Below are positions 1-9,190 of a DNA stretch of 64,000 bases, piece by piece. This DNA comes from Myxococcota bacterium. GTDB lineage: Bacteria > Myxococcota_A > UBA9160 > UBA6930. Position 1 is the stretch's first letter; every line of letters starts with the position of its first letter. The notes under the pieces are model-generated. The model was not told the DNA's origin. It saw only the letters and a list, made by a program, of their open reading frames with translations, and did not search any database. Position numbers and translations under genes: made by a program. The stretch is taken from positions 1 to 64,000 of the forward strand of contig JANQOX010000002.1 of assembly GCA_028285625.1 (NCBI GenBank), read 5' to 3'.

Positions 1-251
1 ATGGGTTCGGCACGTTCGTGGACTTCCTGTTCCGCCCCGACCTGTGGCTGTTGGGCATCGGACCGGCCCTGGCGTTCTTCGGCGGCGACGTGTGGTTCAC
101 CTTCGACATGGAACGCGGTCGCCTGGCCGCGCTGAGGGCGACCTCGGTGGACTTCTACGCTGCCCTGCGCGGCGCCTACCTGATGGACCGCGGCGCCGGT
201 GTCGAGCTGCGCCGTCGAGAGCTGGCGCGCGATCCGGAGCGCGAGCGCTGA
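1..251 (+). CDS. C-terminal fragment of an unidentified protein
   Basis: The reading frame enters from the left edge (first complete codon at 3) and stops at TGA 249-251, leaving 82 visible residues. A hydrophobic stretch at about residues 12-30 (DLWLLGIGPALAFFGG) is followed by a polar tail rich in Arg and Glu that ends in DPERER. No motif lets me name the family; it could be the end of a membrane-associated protein. It converges on the MlaC-like gene, with only 10 bp between the two stops. Confidence 0.6.
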   Translation, partial: GFGTFVDFLFRPDLWLLGIGPALAFFGGDVWFTFDMERGRLAALRATSVDFYAALRGAYLMDRGAGVELRRRELARDPERER

Positions 252-261
252 GCTCGCTCGG

Positions 262-957
262 TCACTCGGCCTCGGCGTTGGCCTCGATCTTGGCGTCGAG
301 CTGCGCGATCAGGGGTTCGAGCCCGTCGCGCTTGATCACCGCCGAGTACTCCGAACGCCGCAGCGCCAGCTCGCTCACCGTCCCGTTCAGGTAGATGTCC
401 ACGATGCGCCAGCTGCCGCCGCGGTGGTGCATGCGGTAGTCGATGCTGACCGGGTCCTCGCTGGCCGGGACGATGCGCGTTCGAACCATGACGGTGTCGC
501 GCGAAGACGGCTCGACGCCCATCACCTCGAAGGTCTCGGTCCCGGTGCCGGTGAATCGCTCGGCGTAGGTGTCGATCGTGAGGCGCGAGAACGTGTCGAT
601 CCAACGCAGCTGATCGGCCTGGTCGAGCTTGCTCCAGAACCGGCCCAGGACCTTCGCGGACATGAAGGGCAGGTCGTAGGACGCCGTCACCACCGGCGCG
701 AGTCGCTCGGCGCGCGTCGCGTGGTCGGTCTCCGGGGCCGCGCTGATCTGTTCGAGCGCGCCGTAGAGTTCGGAGATGGGGGCCTCGGCCAGGGCCGGGT
801 CCTTGGCCGCCGGCGCTGCCGGCTCCGGCGTCGGCGTGGCGGCCGGCTCGGCCGGGACGGCCGCGAGCGCCGCATCGGTGGGCTCCGAGCCTGCAGAGGC
901 CGAGTGGAACACGAGCGCCAGCGCGAGAAGCCCGGCCGCGAGGGGTTGGATACGCAC
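262..957 (-). CDS. MlaC/Ttg2D-family phospholipid-binding periplasmic protein
   Basis: This 231-residue protein starts at GTG 955-957 with a signal peptide (about residues 1-22, ending ASA). An Ala/Pro-rich linker runs to about residue 55, followed by a MlaC fold. The family marks are ASYDLPFMSAKVLGRFW, DTFSRLTIDTYAERF and, near the C-terminus, SWRIVDIYLNG. The family carries phospholipids across the periplasm between the outer membrane and the Mla ABC transporter; some members (HpnM) sit with hopanoid genes. No mlaBDEF or hpn genes are visible here, so the partner is unknown. The long Pro/Ala linker before the domain is unusual for classical MlaC. Confidence 0.8.
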   Translation of the reverse strand: MRIQPLAAGLLALALVFHSASAGSEPTDAALAAVPAEPAATPTPEPAAPAAKDPALAEAPISELYGALEQISAAPETDHATRAERLAPVVTASYDLPFMSAKVLGRFWSKLDQADQLRWIDTFSRLTIDTYAERFTGTGTETFEVMGVEPSSRDTVMVRTRIVPASEDPVSIDYRMHHRGGSWRIVDIYLNGTVSELALRRSEYSAVIKRDGLEPLIAQLDAKIEANAEAE

Positions 958-1021
958 GGGGCGGGAGTCTAGCGACGGGGCGGATTCGGCCCACCATGGC
1001 CCCCGAGGCAGCGGATGGCGG

Positions 1022-1888
1022 TCAGCCCAGCACGAACGCCGAAAGCGCCTCGTCGAAGCCCTTGGGGTTGTCGGTCATCACCGAGTGGGACGATCGCGGC
1101 ACCACGGCGAGTCGCCCGTCCCGCAGCACCTCTTCGGCCATGCGATCGGCGACGTCCGGGGAGAGCACGTCCGAGGCCGCACCGCGCACCACCAGGGTGG
1201 GGCAAGCGATCTCGGCGAGCGCCGCCCAGAGTGCGGCGGAGGTCTCCCGGTCGGCTGCTTCGATCTCTTCCGGGGTCAGGTCGCCCCTGCGGCCGTGGAA
1301 GGTGGGGTCGGTCTTGCGCACGAAGCGACCGTCGTCGCGCTCTCGCAGACCGTGTCGGGCCATCCTCCGGATCGCCTCGGGCGTGGCCGCGGGGTACGCG
1401 TGTACCAGGAAGCGTTCGTACTCCTCGACACTCGCCACAGAGCCGTCACCGCTGTTCTGCTTCTGGACGTCCAGCGCGATTCGCGTGGTGCCGCGCGGGT
1501 CGAGCTCGGGTCCCGCATCCACGATCACCAGCCCGGCCATGCGATCTGGATGGGCCGCGGCGAAGAGCGTGGAGACGCGACCGCCGAAGGAGTGTCCGAC
1601 CAGCACCATGCGCTCGATGCCCAGCGCCGCCGTCACCTGCTCGACGTCACGCACGTGGCTCTCGTAGTCGTAGCGACGCTCGGCGTCGTGATCGGAGTCG
1701 CCGTGTCCACGCAGGTCGAGCGCGACGGTCCGGTAGTGCGGGGCCACGGTGGGCGCAAAGTCGTCCCAGATGTGGGCGTCGTTTCCGAATCCGTGGAGCA
1801 GCACCAGCGGTACGCCCTCGCGACTCCACTCGAGGACGTGGATCGCGAGGCCGTCGGCGCCTTCGAGTCGCTTCGATGCGGGTTCCAT
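1022..1888 (-). CDS. Alpha/beta-fold hydrolase
   Basis: A 288-residue cytoplasmic alpha/beta hydrolase with an ATG start at 1886-1888. It has the oxyanion-side HGFG motif (about residue 34), the nucleophile elbow GHSFGG (about residue 98), a candidate acid Asp in GAASDVLSP and a catalytic His in SSHSVM near the C-terminus. The set matches the esterase/haloperoxidase/epoxide-hydrolase superfamily, and the substrate cannot be read from sequence. There is no signal peptide. It is divergent from aconitase, the starts lying 67 bp apart, so the two promoters must share this short gap. Confidence 0.85.
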   Translation of the reverse strand: MEPASKRLEGADGLAIHVLEWSREGVPLVLLHGFGNDAHIWDDFAPTVAPHYRTVALDLRGHGDSDHDAERRYDYESHVRDVEQVTAALGIERMVLVGHSFGGRVSTLFAAAHPDRMAGLVIVDAGPELDPRGTTRIALDVQKQNSGDGSVASVEEYERFLVHAYPAATPEAIRRMARHGLRERDDGRFVRKTDPTFHGRRGDLTPEEIEAADRETSAALWAALAEIACPTLVVRGAASDVLSPDVADRMAEEVLRDGRLAVVPRSSHSVMTDNPKGFDEALSAFVLG

Positions 1889-1955
1889 GGGCCCATGCTA
1901 CCGCGCCCCCGGAGGGGAAGTTGCTAGACTCGCCCTCCGCCGAGGAGGACGCCCC

Positions 1956-4226
1956 ATGAATGCCATCGAGACCACTCCCGAACTGGTGCGTGCCTCCTAC
2001 GAGGCCATCGAACGCAACCTCGCGATCGTGCGCGAGCGCCTGGCGCGCCCTCTCACCTACGCCGAGAAGATCCTGTTCGGTCACCTGGCCGATCCGAAGG
2101 GGCAGGAACTCGACCCGGGTGAGGCCTACCTCGAGTTGCGACCCGACCGCGTGGCCATGCAGGACGCCACGGCGCAGATGGCGATCCTGCAGTTCATCTC
2201 TTCCGGCCGCGAGGCCACGGCCGTCCCCACGACGGTGCACTGCGATCACCTGATCCAGGCCTATCAGGGTGCGGCCGCCGACATGGCGACCGCCAGCGTC
2301 ACCAACCGCGAGGTCTACGACTTCCTGCGCAGCGCGAGCGCGCGCTACGGCATCGGGTTCTGGGGCCCCGGGGCCGGGATCATCCACCAGGTGGTTCTCG
2401 AGAAGTACGCGTTCCCGGGCGGCATGATGATCGGCACCGACTCGCACACGCCCAACGCCGGCGGTCTGGGCATGTTCGCCTGCGGGGTCGGTGGGGCCGA
2501 CGCGGTGGACGTGATGGCCGGCTTCCCGTGGGAGGTGCTGCATCCCAAGGTGGTGGGGGTCCATCTCACTGGCGAGCTCTCCGGATGGTCGGCGCCCAAG
2601 GACGTGATCCTCAAGGTGTGCGAGATCCTCACCGTGAAGGGCGGCACCAACCGCGTGGTGGAGTACTTCGGCGAGGGCACGCGCGCGCTTTCGTGCACGG
2701 GCAAGGCCACCATCACGAACATGGGCGCCGAGCTGGGCGCGACGACTTCGATCTTTCCGTACGACGAGCGCATCGCGCTGTACCTCGAGGCCACCGAGCG
2801 CCGCGAGCTGGCTGCCCTGGCCAACGCCCAGGTCGAGCTGCTGCGCGCCGACCCCGAGGTCGAAGCCGACCCCGGGCGCTACTTCGACGAGGTCGTCGAG
2901 ATCGATCTGTCGACCCTCGAGCCCCATGTGGTCGGGCCACACACCCCCGACCTGGCACGCCCGGTCTCGAAGATGGCCGCCGACGTCGCCGAGAAGGGCT
3001 ATCCCGCCGAGCTGACCTCGTGCCTGATCGGTAGCTGCACCAACTCGTCGTATGAGGACATGAGCCGCGCGGCCGACGTGGCGCGTCAGGCCGAAGCGGC
3101 CGGAGCGCGCGCGGCCACCAAGCTCTGGTGTACGCCGGGCTCCGAGCAGATCCACCAGACCATGAAGCGCGACGGACAGCTCGAAGAGCTCGAGTCGATC
3201 GGCGCGGTCGTGCTCGCCAACGCCTGCGGCCCCTGCATCGGGCAGTGGAAGCGCGACGACGTCGCGAAGGGCGAGTCGAACTCCATCCTCACCTCGTTCA
3301 ACCGCAACTTTCCGAAGCGCAACGACGGCAACCCCGAGACCCTGGCGTTCATCGCGAGCCCCGAGATCACCGTGGCCTACGCCCTCGCGGGCCGGCTGGA
3401 CCTCGACCCCACCCGCGACGAGATCCCCACCGCCGACGGGGGCCGGCTGCGGCTCGAGCCCCCGGCGCCGGCACCGGACGTGCCCGAGCGCGGCTTCGTC
3501 GCCAGCGACGAGGGCTACGAGGCGCCGCCCTCCGACCGCGGCAGCGTCGAGGTCGTGATCGACCCCGAGAGCGAGCGTCTGGCCTTTCTCGAGCCCTTCG
3601 CGCCGTGGGACGGCCAGGACTTCGAGGGCCTGCCCGTGCTCTTGAAGGCCAAGGGCAAGTGCACGACCGACCACATCTCCATGGCCGGGCCGTGGCTGCG
3701 CTTCCGCGGTCATCTCGACCACATCAGCGACAACCTGTTCCTCGGCGCGATCAACGCCCACACCGGCGAGGCCGGCAGCGGGCGCAATCTCGAGAGCGGC
3801 GAAGAAGGCGTGGCCTTCCCGGCGATCGCGCGCGACTACAAGGCGCGGGGCCTGCGTTGGGCCGTGGTGGGCGACGAGAACTACGGCGAGGGATCGAGCC
3901 GCGAGCACGCCGCCATGGAGCCGCGACACCTGGGCTGCGCGATCGTGCTGGTACGCAGCTTCGCGCGCATCGCGGAGACCAATCTGAAGAAGCAGGGCGT
4001 CTTGCCGCTCGTCTTCGCCGACCCCGCCGACTACGACAAGGTGCGCGAGACCGACCGCATCGACGTGCGTGGCCTCGCCGGTCTCGCACCGGACGAGCCG
4101 GTCGACCTGGTGCTCGTCCACGACGACGGCACCCGCGACGAGATCCAGGCGCACCACTCGCTGAACCAGGACCAGGTCGGCTGGTTCCGGGCCGGCTCGG
4201 CACTGAACGTGCTGAAGGACGCCTAG
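1956..4226 (+). CDS. acnA: Aconitate hydratase (mitochondrial type)
   Basis: This 756-residue aconitase isomerises citrate and isocitrate in the TCA cycle. The [4Fe-4S] ligands are visible: Cys361 in the IGSCTNSS motif, and Cys424 and Cys427 in NACGPCIGQW. Their 63- and 3-residue spacing is that of mitochondrial aconitase. The swivel domain carries GRNLESG-like and YGEGSSREHAA motifs. I chose ATG 1956 because GAGGAGG ends 8 bases before it; an in-frame start further upstream would run into the neighbouring promoter. It resembles mitochondrial ACO2 more than the longer AcnA or AcnB. The gene symbol is generic. NnrS follows 18 bp downstream, probably in the same transcript. Confidence 0.95.
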   Translation: MNAIETTPELVRASYEAIERNLAIVRERLARPLTYAEKILFGHLADPKGQELDPGEAYLELRPDRVAMQDATAQMAILQFISSGREATAVPTTVHCDHLIQAYQGAAADMATASVTNREVYDFLRSASARYGIGFWGPGAGIIHQVVLEKYAFPGGMMIGTDSHTPNAGGLGMFACGVGGADAVDVMAGFPWEVLHPKVVGVHLTGELSGWSAPKDVILKVCEILTVKGGTNRVVEYFGEGTRALSCTGKATITNMGAELGATTSIFPYDERIALYLEATERRELAALANAQVELLRADPEVEADPGRYFDEVVEIDLSTLEPHVVGPHTPDLARPVSKMAADVAEKGYPAELTSCLIGSCTNSSYEDMSRAADVARQAEAAGARAATKLWCTPGSEQIHQTMKRDGQLEELESIGAVVLANACGPCIGQWKRDDVAKGESNSILTSFNRNFPKRNDGNPETLAFIASPEITVAYALAGRLDLDPTRDEIPTADGGRLRLEPPAPAPDVPERGFVASDEGYEAPPSDRGSVEVVIDPESERLAFLEPFAPWDGQDFEGLPVLLKAKGKCTTDHISMAGPWLRFRGHLDHISDNLFLGAINAHTGEAGSGRNLESGEEGVAFPAIARDYKARGLRWAVVGDENYGEGSSREHAAMEPRHLGCAIVLVRSFARIAETNLKKQGVLPLVFADPADYDKVRETDRIDVRGLAGLAPDEPVDLVLVHDDGTRDEIQAHHSLNQDQVGWFRAGSALNVLKDA

Positions 4227-4244
4227 CGCGAGTCGGGGTCGACC

Positions 4245-5411
4245 GTGCCCAGCGCCCCGTTCTGGTCTGCGGGCTTTCGGGCCTTCTTCTGGCTCGGTGC
4301 CCTGAACGTGCCGGCGTCGATGGCGACGTGGCTCGCCTTTCTCTCGGGGGTCGAGGTGGCGACCCAGGGCTGGCCCGCCCAGTCGCTGCACGCCCACGAG
4401 ATGCTGCACGGCACGGTGGTGGCGGCGATCGCCGGCTTCCTGCTCACGGCGGTTCCGAACTGGACGAGCACGAACCCGCTGCGGGGTGGGGCGGTGATGG
4501 CGCTGGTCGTTCTGTGGCTGGCGGGTCGTGTCGCGCTGGCGCTGGGGGACGTCCTGCCCGGGTCGGTCGTCCTGGCGATCGACGTGTCCTTCCTGCCGGT
4601 GCTCGCCTGCGTGGTCGGCTGGCCGATCGTCCGGTCTCGCAAACCGCGCAACCTCGCCGTGGTCGGCGTGCTGCTCGTGCTCGCCGTGGCGAACGTCGCC
4701 ATGCACGTGGCGCTCGGCAACGGCCAGGGCCTGTGGATGCGCTGGGGCGTCTACGGCTCGGTGTACGCGGTCGTCTTGCTCATGTTGATCATCGCCGGGC
4801 GCATCGTTCCGCTGTTCACGCGCAACGCGCTGGCGCGCGACGGCGTGAAGCTCGCGATCCAGGGCAACCCGGCGGTCGGGGCCGCCGCGCTCGGCACGAC
4901 GGTGGCTGCGCTGGCCATCGAGCTCGTCGAGCCCGGTAGCCCTGCCTCCGCCTGGCTGGCGCTCCTGGCGGCGCCGCTGCTGCTCGCGCGCCAGGTGATC
5001 TGGAAGCCCTGGCATGCGTTGCCCCGACCGATCCTCTGGATCCTGCACCTGGGCCACGCGTGGATCGCGGTCGGGTTGGCCTGCCACGGCGTGGCGATCC
5101 TCACCGGGCGGATTCCGCTCACCGCGGCGCTTCACGCCTTCACCGCCGGCGCCATGGGCTGTCTGATCCTCGGCATGATGACCCGCGTGTCGCTCGGGCA
5201 TACCGGGCGACCCATCGAAGCGAGCCCGCTCACTGTGCTCGCGTACGTGGCGGTGGCCGGGTCTGCGGCGCTTCGCATCTTCTGGCCGGTACTCGACCCC
5301 ATGCAGACGCTGCTCGCCTACCAGGTGAGCGGATCACTCTTCGCGGGCGCCTACCTGCTGTTCTTGGTCGCGTACACCCCCGTGCTGTGGGGCGCGGCGC
5401 AGACGCGCTAG
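4245..5411 (+). CDS. NnrS family multi-pass membrane protein
   Basis: A 388-residue, almost wholly hydrophobic protein with about 12 membrane segments. It has the family's N-terminal FRAFFWLGAL block, the conserved HAHEMLHG histidine motif (about residue 49), a VPNWTS motif after helix 2, and HAFTAGAMGCLILGMMTR near residue 300. NnrS proteins are haem- and copper-containing membrane proteins linked to tolerance of nitric oxide or nitrosative stress. GTG 4245 is 18 bp after the aconitase stop; aconitase is a classic NO-sensitive Fe-S enzyme, so the pairing makes sense. Its stop shares CTAG 5408-5411 with the convergent sensor gene. Confidence 0.9.
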   Translation: MPSAPFWSAGFRAFFWLGALNVPASMATWLAFLSGVEVATQGWPAQSLHAHEMLHGTVVAAIAGFLLTAVPNWTSTNPLRGGAVMALVVLWLAGRVALALGDVLPGSVVLAIDVSFLPVLACVVGWPIVRSRKPRNLAVVGVLLVLAVANVAMHVALGNGQGLWMRWGVYGSVYAVVLLMLIIAGRIVPLFTRNALARDGVKLAIQGNPAVGAAALGTTVAALAIELVEPGSPASAWLALLAAPLLLARQVIWKPWHALPRPILWILHLGHAWIAVGLACHGVAILTGRIPLTAALHAFTAGAMGCLILGMMTRVSLGHTGRPIEASPLTVLAYVAVAGSAALRIFWPVLDPMQTLLAYQVSGSLFAGAYLLFLVAYTPVLWGAAQTR

Positions 5412-6370
5412 GCCGCCACTTCTTCGGGACCCTCGCCCCCTGCTTCCATCTCGTCGATCGAGACCGCCGTGTCGAGCACCGCGACCTGGGCTCCGCCGGT
5501 ACCCGGTAGGGCGACCACGCGCACGTGCACGTCGGGCCCCCGGTGCGCGAGGACCGCATCGAGGTCGCGCCCGATCAGGCGCGCCCGGCCGGAACGCAGC
5601 ATGCCCTCGGCGGCCGGGTTCAGGTCGAGCACGGCGCCGGTGGCGTCGGTGGTGACCAGCCCGACGGGGAGTTGGCGAAGGATCTCGCGCTGGTCTGCAG
5701 GCAGTACGTCGAAGAAGTGGCTCTTGAAGAGGGCACCGCGCATGGGCACGGCCGCCAGACCCATCAGCACCGGGGTCGGGTCGTTCTCCCAGCCGAGCAG
5801 GCCGAACAGGTAGATGGCGTTGCCCACCATCGGGATCGCGACCCCCAGCGTGAGACCCGCGATGCGCCGTGCGGCGTCGCGCCCCTGCCAGCGCACGGCA
5901 GCCACCCCGAACAGCAGCACGCCGAGCACGATGAGCGCGTACGCGTAGCCCGTCCAGACGGCGAACAGCGGGCCCTCGGTCTCGATCGCCCCGTCCGAGA
6001 CGAGAAACACATTGCTCCAGGGGCCCATGTGCAGGAGCCCGTAGAGCACCGCGCTCGGGACCAGCAGGGTCACCGGAAACCAGGGCACGCGCCGCGCCAG
6101 CTCGAGCCCCGAGGCATGGGCTGCCACGCCCACCCACAAGGGCGGTACTGCAAGCACGCCGAGAAAGGCCACGCGGTCTCGCTGGTAGGCGTCCAACAGG
6201 CCCCACCAGGACAGCAACTCGCCCAGGCACCAGACGAGAACGGCGCCCGCGAGCCCGACGAACCAGAGGCCTGCCGGTGATCTGCGGTCGCGTTGCCACA
6301 CGCTGAGCCCCACCCAGAGGGCGAGGACGGCGGCCAGCTCGAGCGCGATGGAATAGGGAGAGGACGACAC
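5408..6370 (-). CDS. 7TM sensor protein with a PAS domain and no kinase
   Basis: This 320-residue protein has seven predicted membrane helices in the first ~215 residues, matching the N-terminal 7TM region of certain histidine kinases. A PAS domain follows (GLVTTDATGAVLDLNPAAEG, about residues 235-300), then a short acidic tail ending EEVAA. No HisKA, HATPase, GGDEF, EAL or HTH domain follows. Either it signals through a partner or it is a shortened kinase. No frameshifted kinase remains downstream, because its stop overlaps the nnrS stop. GTG start at 6368-6370. Confidence 0.75.
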   Translation of the reverse strand: MSSSPYSIALELAAVLALWVGLSVWQRDRRSPAGLWFVGLAGAVLVWCLGELLSWWGLLDAYQRDRVAFLGVLAVPPLWVGVAAHASGLELARRVPWFPVTLLVPSAVLYGLLHMGPWSNVFLVSDGAIETEGPLFAVWTGYAYALIVLGVLLFGVAAVRWQGRDAARRIAGLTLGVAIPMVGNAIYLFGLLGWENDPTPVLMGLAAVPMRGALFKSHFFDVLPADQREILRQLPVGLVTTDATGAVLDLNPAAEGMLRSGRARLIGRDLDAVLAHRGPDVHVRVVALPGTGGAQVAVLDTAVSIDEMEAGGEGPEEVAA

Positions 6371-6410
6371 CGCTCCCTACATCGGACGCGGGTGCTCTCG
6401 CGTTGAGCCG

Positions 6411-7151
6411 CTACCGGCGGGGGGCGCCCTCCGGCCCGGGGGCGTCGACGTCGGCGGGGTCCGTCGGGGCGGGGTCGGCCTCGAGTTGGCTCTTGAGAAA
6501 GGCGCGAACGCGCGGGTGGAGCATGGGCAGCATGGACAGGCCGACCACCACGGCCGCCAGGCCCACCTGAAGCCAGCGTCCCTCGATCAAGCTGTTTCCG
6601 AAGTACGCCCAAAGCGCCGCGCGCAACGTGGAGCCGACTGCGGCCGCCACCAGGAAGCTGCTCCACGCCATGCCCGTGACCGCCGCTGCGGCATGCAGGA
6701 TGGCGATCGGTCCCACCGGGTAGCCGGTGGCCACGGCCAGTACGGCGGCGCCACCTCGGGTTCCGCCCATCTCGAGGGTGCGGCGTAGGCCGGCGGGCAC
6801 GCGCTCGCGGATGCGATCGGCCCCGAGCCAGCGTGTCACGATGAACGCGAACAGGCCGCTCAGGAAGATGCCGAGGCCGCCGTAGACCGTACCGCCGGCG
6901 ACGCCGAAGCAGAGCCCCCCGACCGTGAGCACGAGCTGCGAGGGCAGCAGCAGGGGCGTACGAAAGGCGACCAGCAGGACGAAGCCGGCGCGGCCCCACC
7001 AGCCGAGCTGGTCGACGAGTTCGCGTACCGACTCGACGCTCCACTCGATGCCCAGGGCCGAGCGGGCGTAGAGCGCGCCACCGACGAACGCGGCGACCAG
7101 CGCGAGGGCGGCCACCTGCTGCTTGCGCCCGAGCTTGGGGGTCTGGGACAC
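6411..7151 (-). CDS. VTT (SNARE-associated/TVP38-like) membrane protein
   Basis: A 246-residue membrane protein of the DedA/TVP38/TMEM64 (VTT) superfamily. Key blocks are AFRTPLLLPSQLVLTVGGLCFG (positions about 63-84) and a later G[YF]P[VI]GPI block (TGYPVGPIAILHAAAAV). The two halves form the re-entrant hairpins typical of these lipid scramblase or transporter-like proteins. GTG 7149-7151 is chosen because AGGAG sits 6 bases upstream; the frame stays open further upstream but without coding character. The tail is Pro/Asp-rich. It is divergent from the lipid kinase gene, so both may serve membrane lipid turnover. Confidence 0.8.
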   Translation of the reverse strand: MSQTPKLGRKQQVAALALVAAFVGGALYARSALGIEWSVESVRELVDQLGWWGRAGFVLLVAFRTPLLLPSQLVLTVGGLCFGVAGGTVYGGLGIFLSGLFAFIVTRWLGADRIRERVPAGLRRTLEMGGTRGGAAVLAVATGYPVGPIAILHAAAAVTGMAWSSFLVAAAVGSTLRAALWAYFGNSLIEGRWLQVGLAAVVVGLSMLPMLHPRVRAFLKSQLEADPAPTDPADVDAPGPEGAPRR

Positions 7152-7275
7152 GGGTTCTCCTGCGGGGACGGCGACGCAGGGTAGCCGCCGAGGCATCGGG
7201 GGGCGCGGGCTCGCCATCGAGGTGGGGAAACCCCTCGCATGGATCCGGAGCGGCCCGGCTCCTAAGGTTCTGGCG

Positions 7276-8202
7276 ATGTCCGCGCGTACGCTGGTGATCG
7301 CGAACCCGGCGAGCCGGGGAGGTGCTGCGCGTCGCAATCTGGCCCGGGTCCACGAGGCCCTACGCGACGCGGTGGGGCCCCTCGACCTGGTCCACACCGC
7401 GTCGCGAGGCGACGCCGAGCGCCTGGCGCGCGAGGGCGTGCGCTCCGGGGTGGAGCGGATCGTGGTGGCGGGGGGCGACGGCACCTTCAGCGAGGTCGTG
7501 ACGGGCCTTCTCGGTGCAGGGCTCGGAGGCTACGCCGAGCTGGCCCTGCTGCCGCTCGGCACGGGCGGCGACCTCGCCCGTACGCTCGGCATCCCCTCCG
7601 ACCTCGGCGCGGCGCTGGCGGCGATCCCCACGGCGCCCCCGCGCATGATCGATGCCGGCCGCCTGTCCTACCGCACGGGCGACCGCGAGCGGGTCCGCTA
7701 CTTCGCCAACGTGGCGAGTATCGGGATGAGCGGTCTCGTGACCGAACTGGTGAACCAGGCTTCGAAGCGGTTCGGCGGTCGCTTCTCGTTCCTGAGCGGC
7801 ACGCTGCGCGCGCTCGCGCGCTATCGCACCCAGCCGGTCACGCTGCGCGTCGATGGAGAGGTCGTCCACGAGGGCCCCCTGGTGCTCGCCACCGCGGCCA
7901 ACGGCCGGTACTTCGGCGGGGGGATGCGCGTCGCGCCCGAAGCGATCCCGGACGACGGCCTGCTCGACGTGGTCGCGATCCCCGGTTTCTCCAAGGCGAA
8001 GCTGCTGGGCAAGCTGCCGGCGCTCTATTCCGGCCGGTATGTGGGGGTCGCCGGCGTGATCAGCCATCGCGGCCGCGTGGTCGAGGCCACCACCGAGGCC
8101 GAGGGCGTGTATTTCGAGGCCGACGGCGAGCCGCTGGGGACGCTCCCCCTTCAGGTGACCGTGCAGCCCGCGGCGATCCGCATGCTCGGCTGCGCGTCAT
8201 GA
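7276..8202 (+). CDS. Diacylglycerol/sphingoid lipid kinase (DagK/YegS family)
   Basis: A 308-residue lipid kinase of the DAGK catalytic family. The nucleotide-binding GGDGTFSEVVTGL motif is at about residue 65, LPLGTGGDLARTLG at about 95, and the C-terminal beta-sandwich carries ANGRYFGGGMRVAPEA and DDGLLDVV. Members phosphorylate diacylglycerol or related lipids at the inner membrane. I chose ATG 7276 because residues from SARTLVIANPASRGG onward match the family start. Its last 4 bases overlap the queuosine salvage gene (ATGA), so the two are translationally coupled. In the glycine motif, GGD replaces the more usual NDF after the second GTG; YegS-type enzymes vary here. Confidence 0.9.
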   Translation: MSARTLVIANPASRGGAARRNLARVHEALRDAVGPLDLVHTASRGDAERLAREGVRSGVERIVVAGGDGTFSEVVTGLLGAGLGGYAELALLPLGTGGDLARTLGIPSDLGAALAAIPTAPPRMIDAGRLSYRTGDRERVRYFANVASIGMSGLVTELVNQASKRFGGRFSFLSGTLRALARYRTQPVTLRVDGEVVHEGPLVLATAANGRYFGGGMRVAPEAIPDDGLLDVVAIPGFSKAKLLGKLPALYSGRYVGVAGVISHRGRVVEATTEAEGVYFEADGEPLGTLPLQVTVQPAAIRMLGCAS

Positions 8203-9188
8203 GCCGCGGCGAATCCACGCCGGACGAGGCGCCCGACCTGTTCGGCGAGATTCGGAGCGCCTGTGCAGAGGTGACCCGCCGAGCCCGCCACGTGCGCGTG
8301 GACGACGGCGCGCTGGACGCCTTCGCCGCGCACCTCTCGAGCCAGCGGCCGAAGCCGCCCTCCTTGGACCCTACCCACGTTCCGCTGCCCAACCGCCGGG
8401 ACACGGTGGCGTTCGTGTTGACCATGAACGCGATCAACTTCGGTTCGGGCTGGTTTCCGCATCTGAAGAAGCCCGAGGGATTGTCGGGCTATCGCACCCT
8501 GGCGGGAGCGCTGCGGCGGCGCTTCGAGGCGAGTGGAGCGATCCGCCCCGAGCGCCTGGCCGAGCTCTCGGCCGAGGACTGTGCGCGGCTGCTCTCGCAG
8601 CCCATGGAGTCGCCGGTGGACGAGCTGATGGCGCACTATGCCCAGGCGCTGCGCGACCTCGGCGCCTGGCTCGTGCGGGAGCATCGCTCGCGCTTCGAGG
8701 GTCCGATCGAGCAGGCCGGCGGGCGGGCATCGGCATTGGTGGCTGCACTGGCCCAGATGCCGCTCTACGCCGACGTCGCGCGCTACCAGGAGCTCGAGGT
8801 GCCCTTCTACAAGCGGGCCCAGATCACCTGCGCCGACCTCGCCGAGTCCCTGGCCGGTGACCGGCTCGGGCACTTCGACGACCTGGACGAGCTCACGCTC
8901 TTCGCAGACAACCTGGTGCCGCACGTGCTGCGCATGCTCGGCATCCTCGTCTACGACGGTCTGCTGCTGGCGCGCATCGCCCGCGGGCAGTTGCTGCCGC
9001 CGGGCTGCGAGGAGGAGGTCGAGATCCGGGCCGTCGCACTCACTGCGGTGGAGCTGCTCGCCCAGTCCTGTGCGCGTCGCGGCTTTGCGCCCGGGGTGCA
9101 TCGGCTCGATGCCATCTTGTGGACCAACGGGCAGCACCCGCGAATGAAGGCCGAGCCGCGCCACCGGACGCGCTGCACCTTCTACTAG
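8199..9188 (+). CDS. Queuosine salvage protein (DUF2419, nucleoside/nucleotide glycosylase)
   Basis: A 329-residue member of the queuosine salvage family (DUF2419, the QNG1 family of eukaryotes and some bacteria). Visible marks are the FVLTMNAINFGSGWFP block at about residue 68, VPFYKRAQI in the middle, and a C-terminal segment ending in LDAILWTNGQ. The family releases queuine from queuosine 5'-phosphate so it can be reused by tRNA-guanine transglycosylase; no tgt gene is in view. It overlaps the lipid kinase stop by 4 bp (ATGA). Confidence 0.85.
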   Translation: MSRGESTPDEAPDLFGEIRSACAEVTRRARHVRVDDGALDAFAAHLSSQRPKPPSLDPTHVPLPNRRDTVAFVLTMNAINFGSGWFPHLKKPEGLSGYRTLAGALRRRFEASGAIRPERLAELSAEDCARLLSQPMESPVDELMAHYAQALRDLGAWLVREHRSRFEGPIEQAGGRASALVAALAQMPLYADVARYQELEVPFYKRAQITCADLAESLAGDRLGHFDDLDELTLFADNLVPHVLRMLGILVYDGLLLARIARGQLLPPGCEEEVEIRAVALTAVELLAQSCARRGFAPGVHRLDAILWTNGQHPRMKAEPRHRTRCTFY

Positions 9189-9190
9189 TC

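Noticed and set aside
1647..5201. Very long open frame on the minus strand opposite aconitase and nnrS
   Set aside because: Antisense to two clearly conserved genes; composition is His/Arg/Gly-rich shadow sequence caused by high GC.
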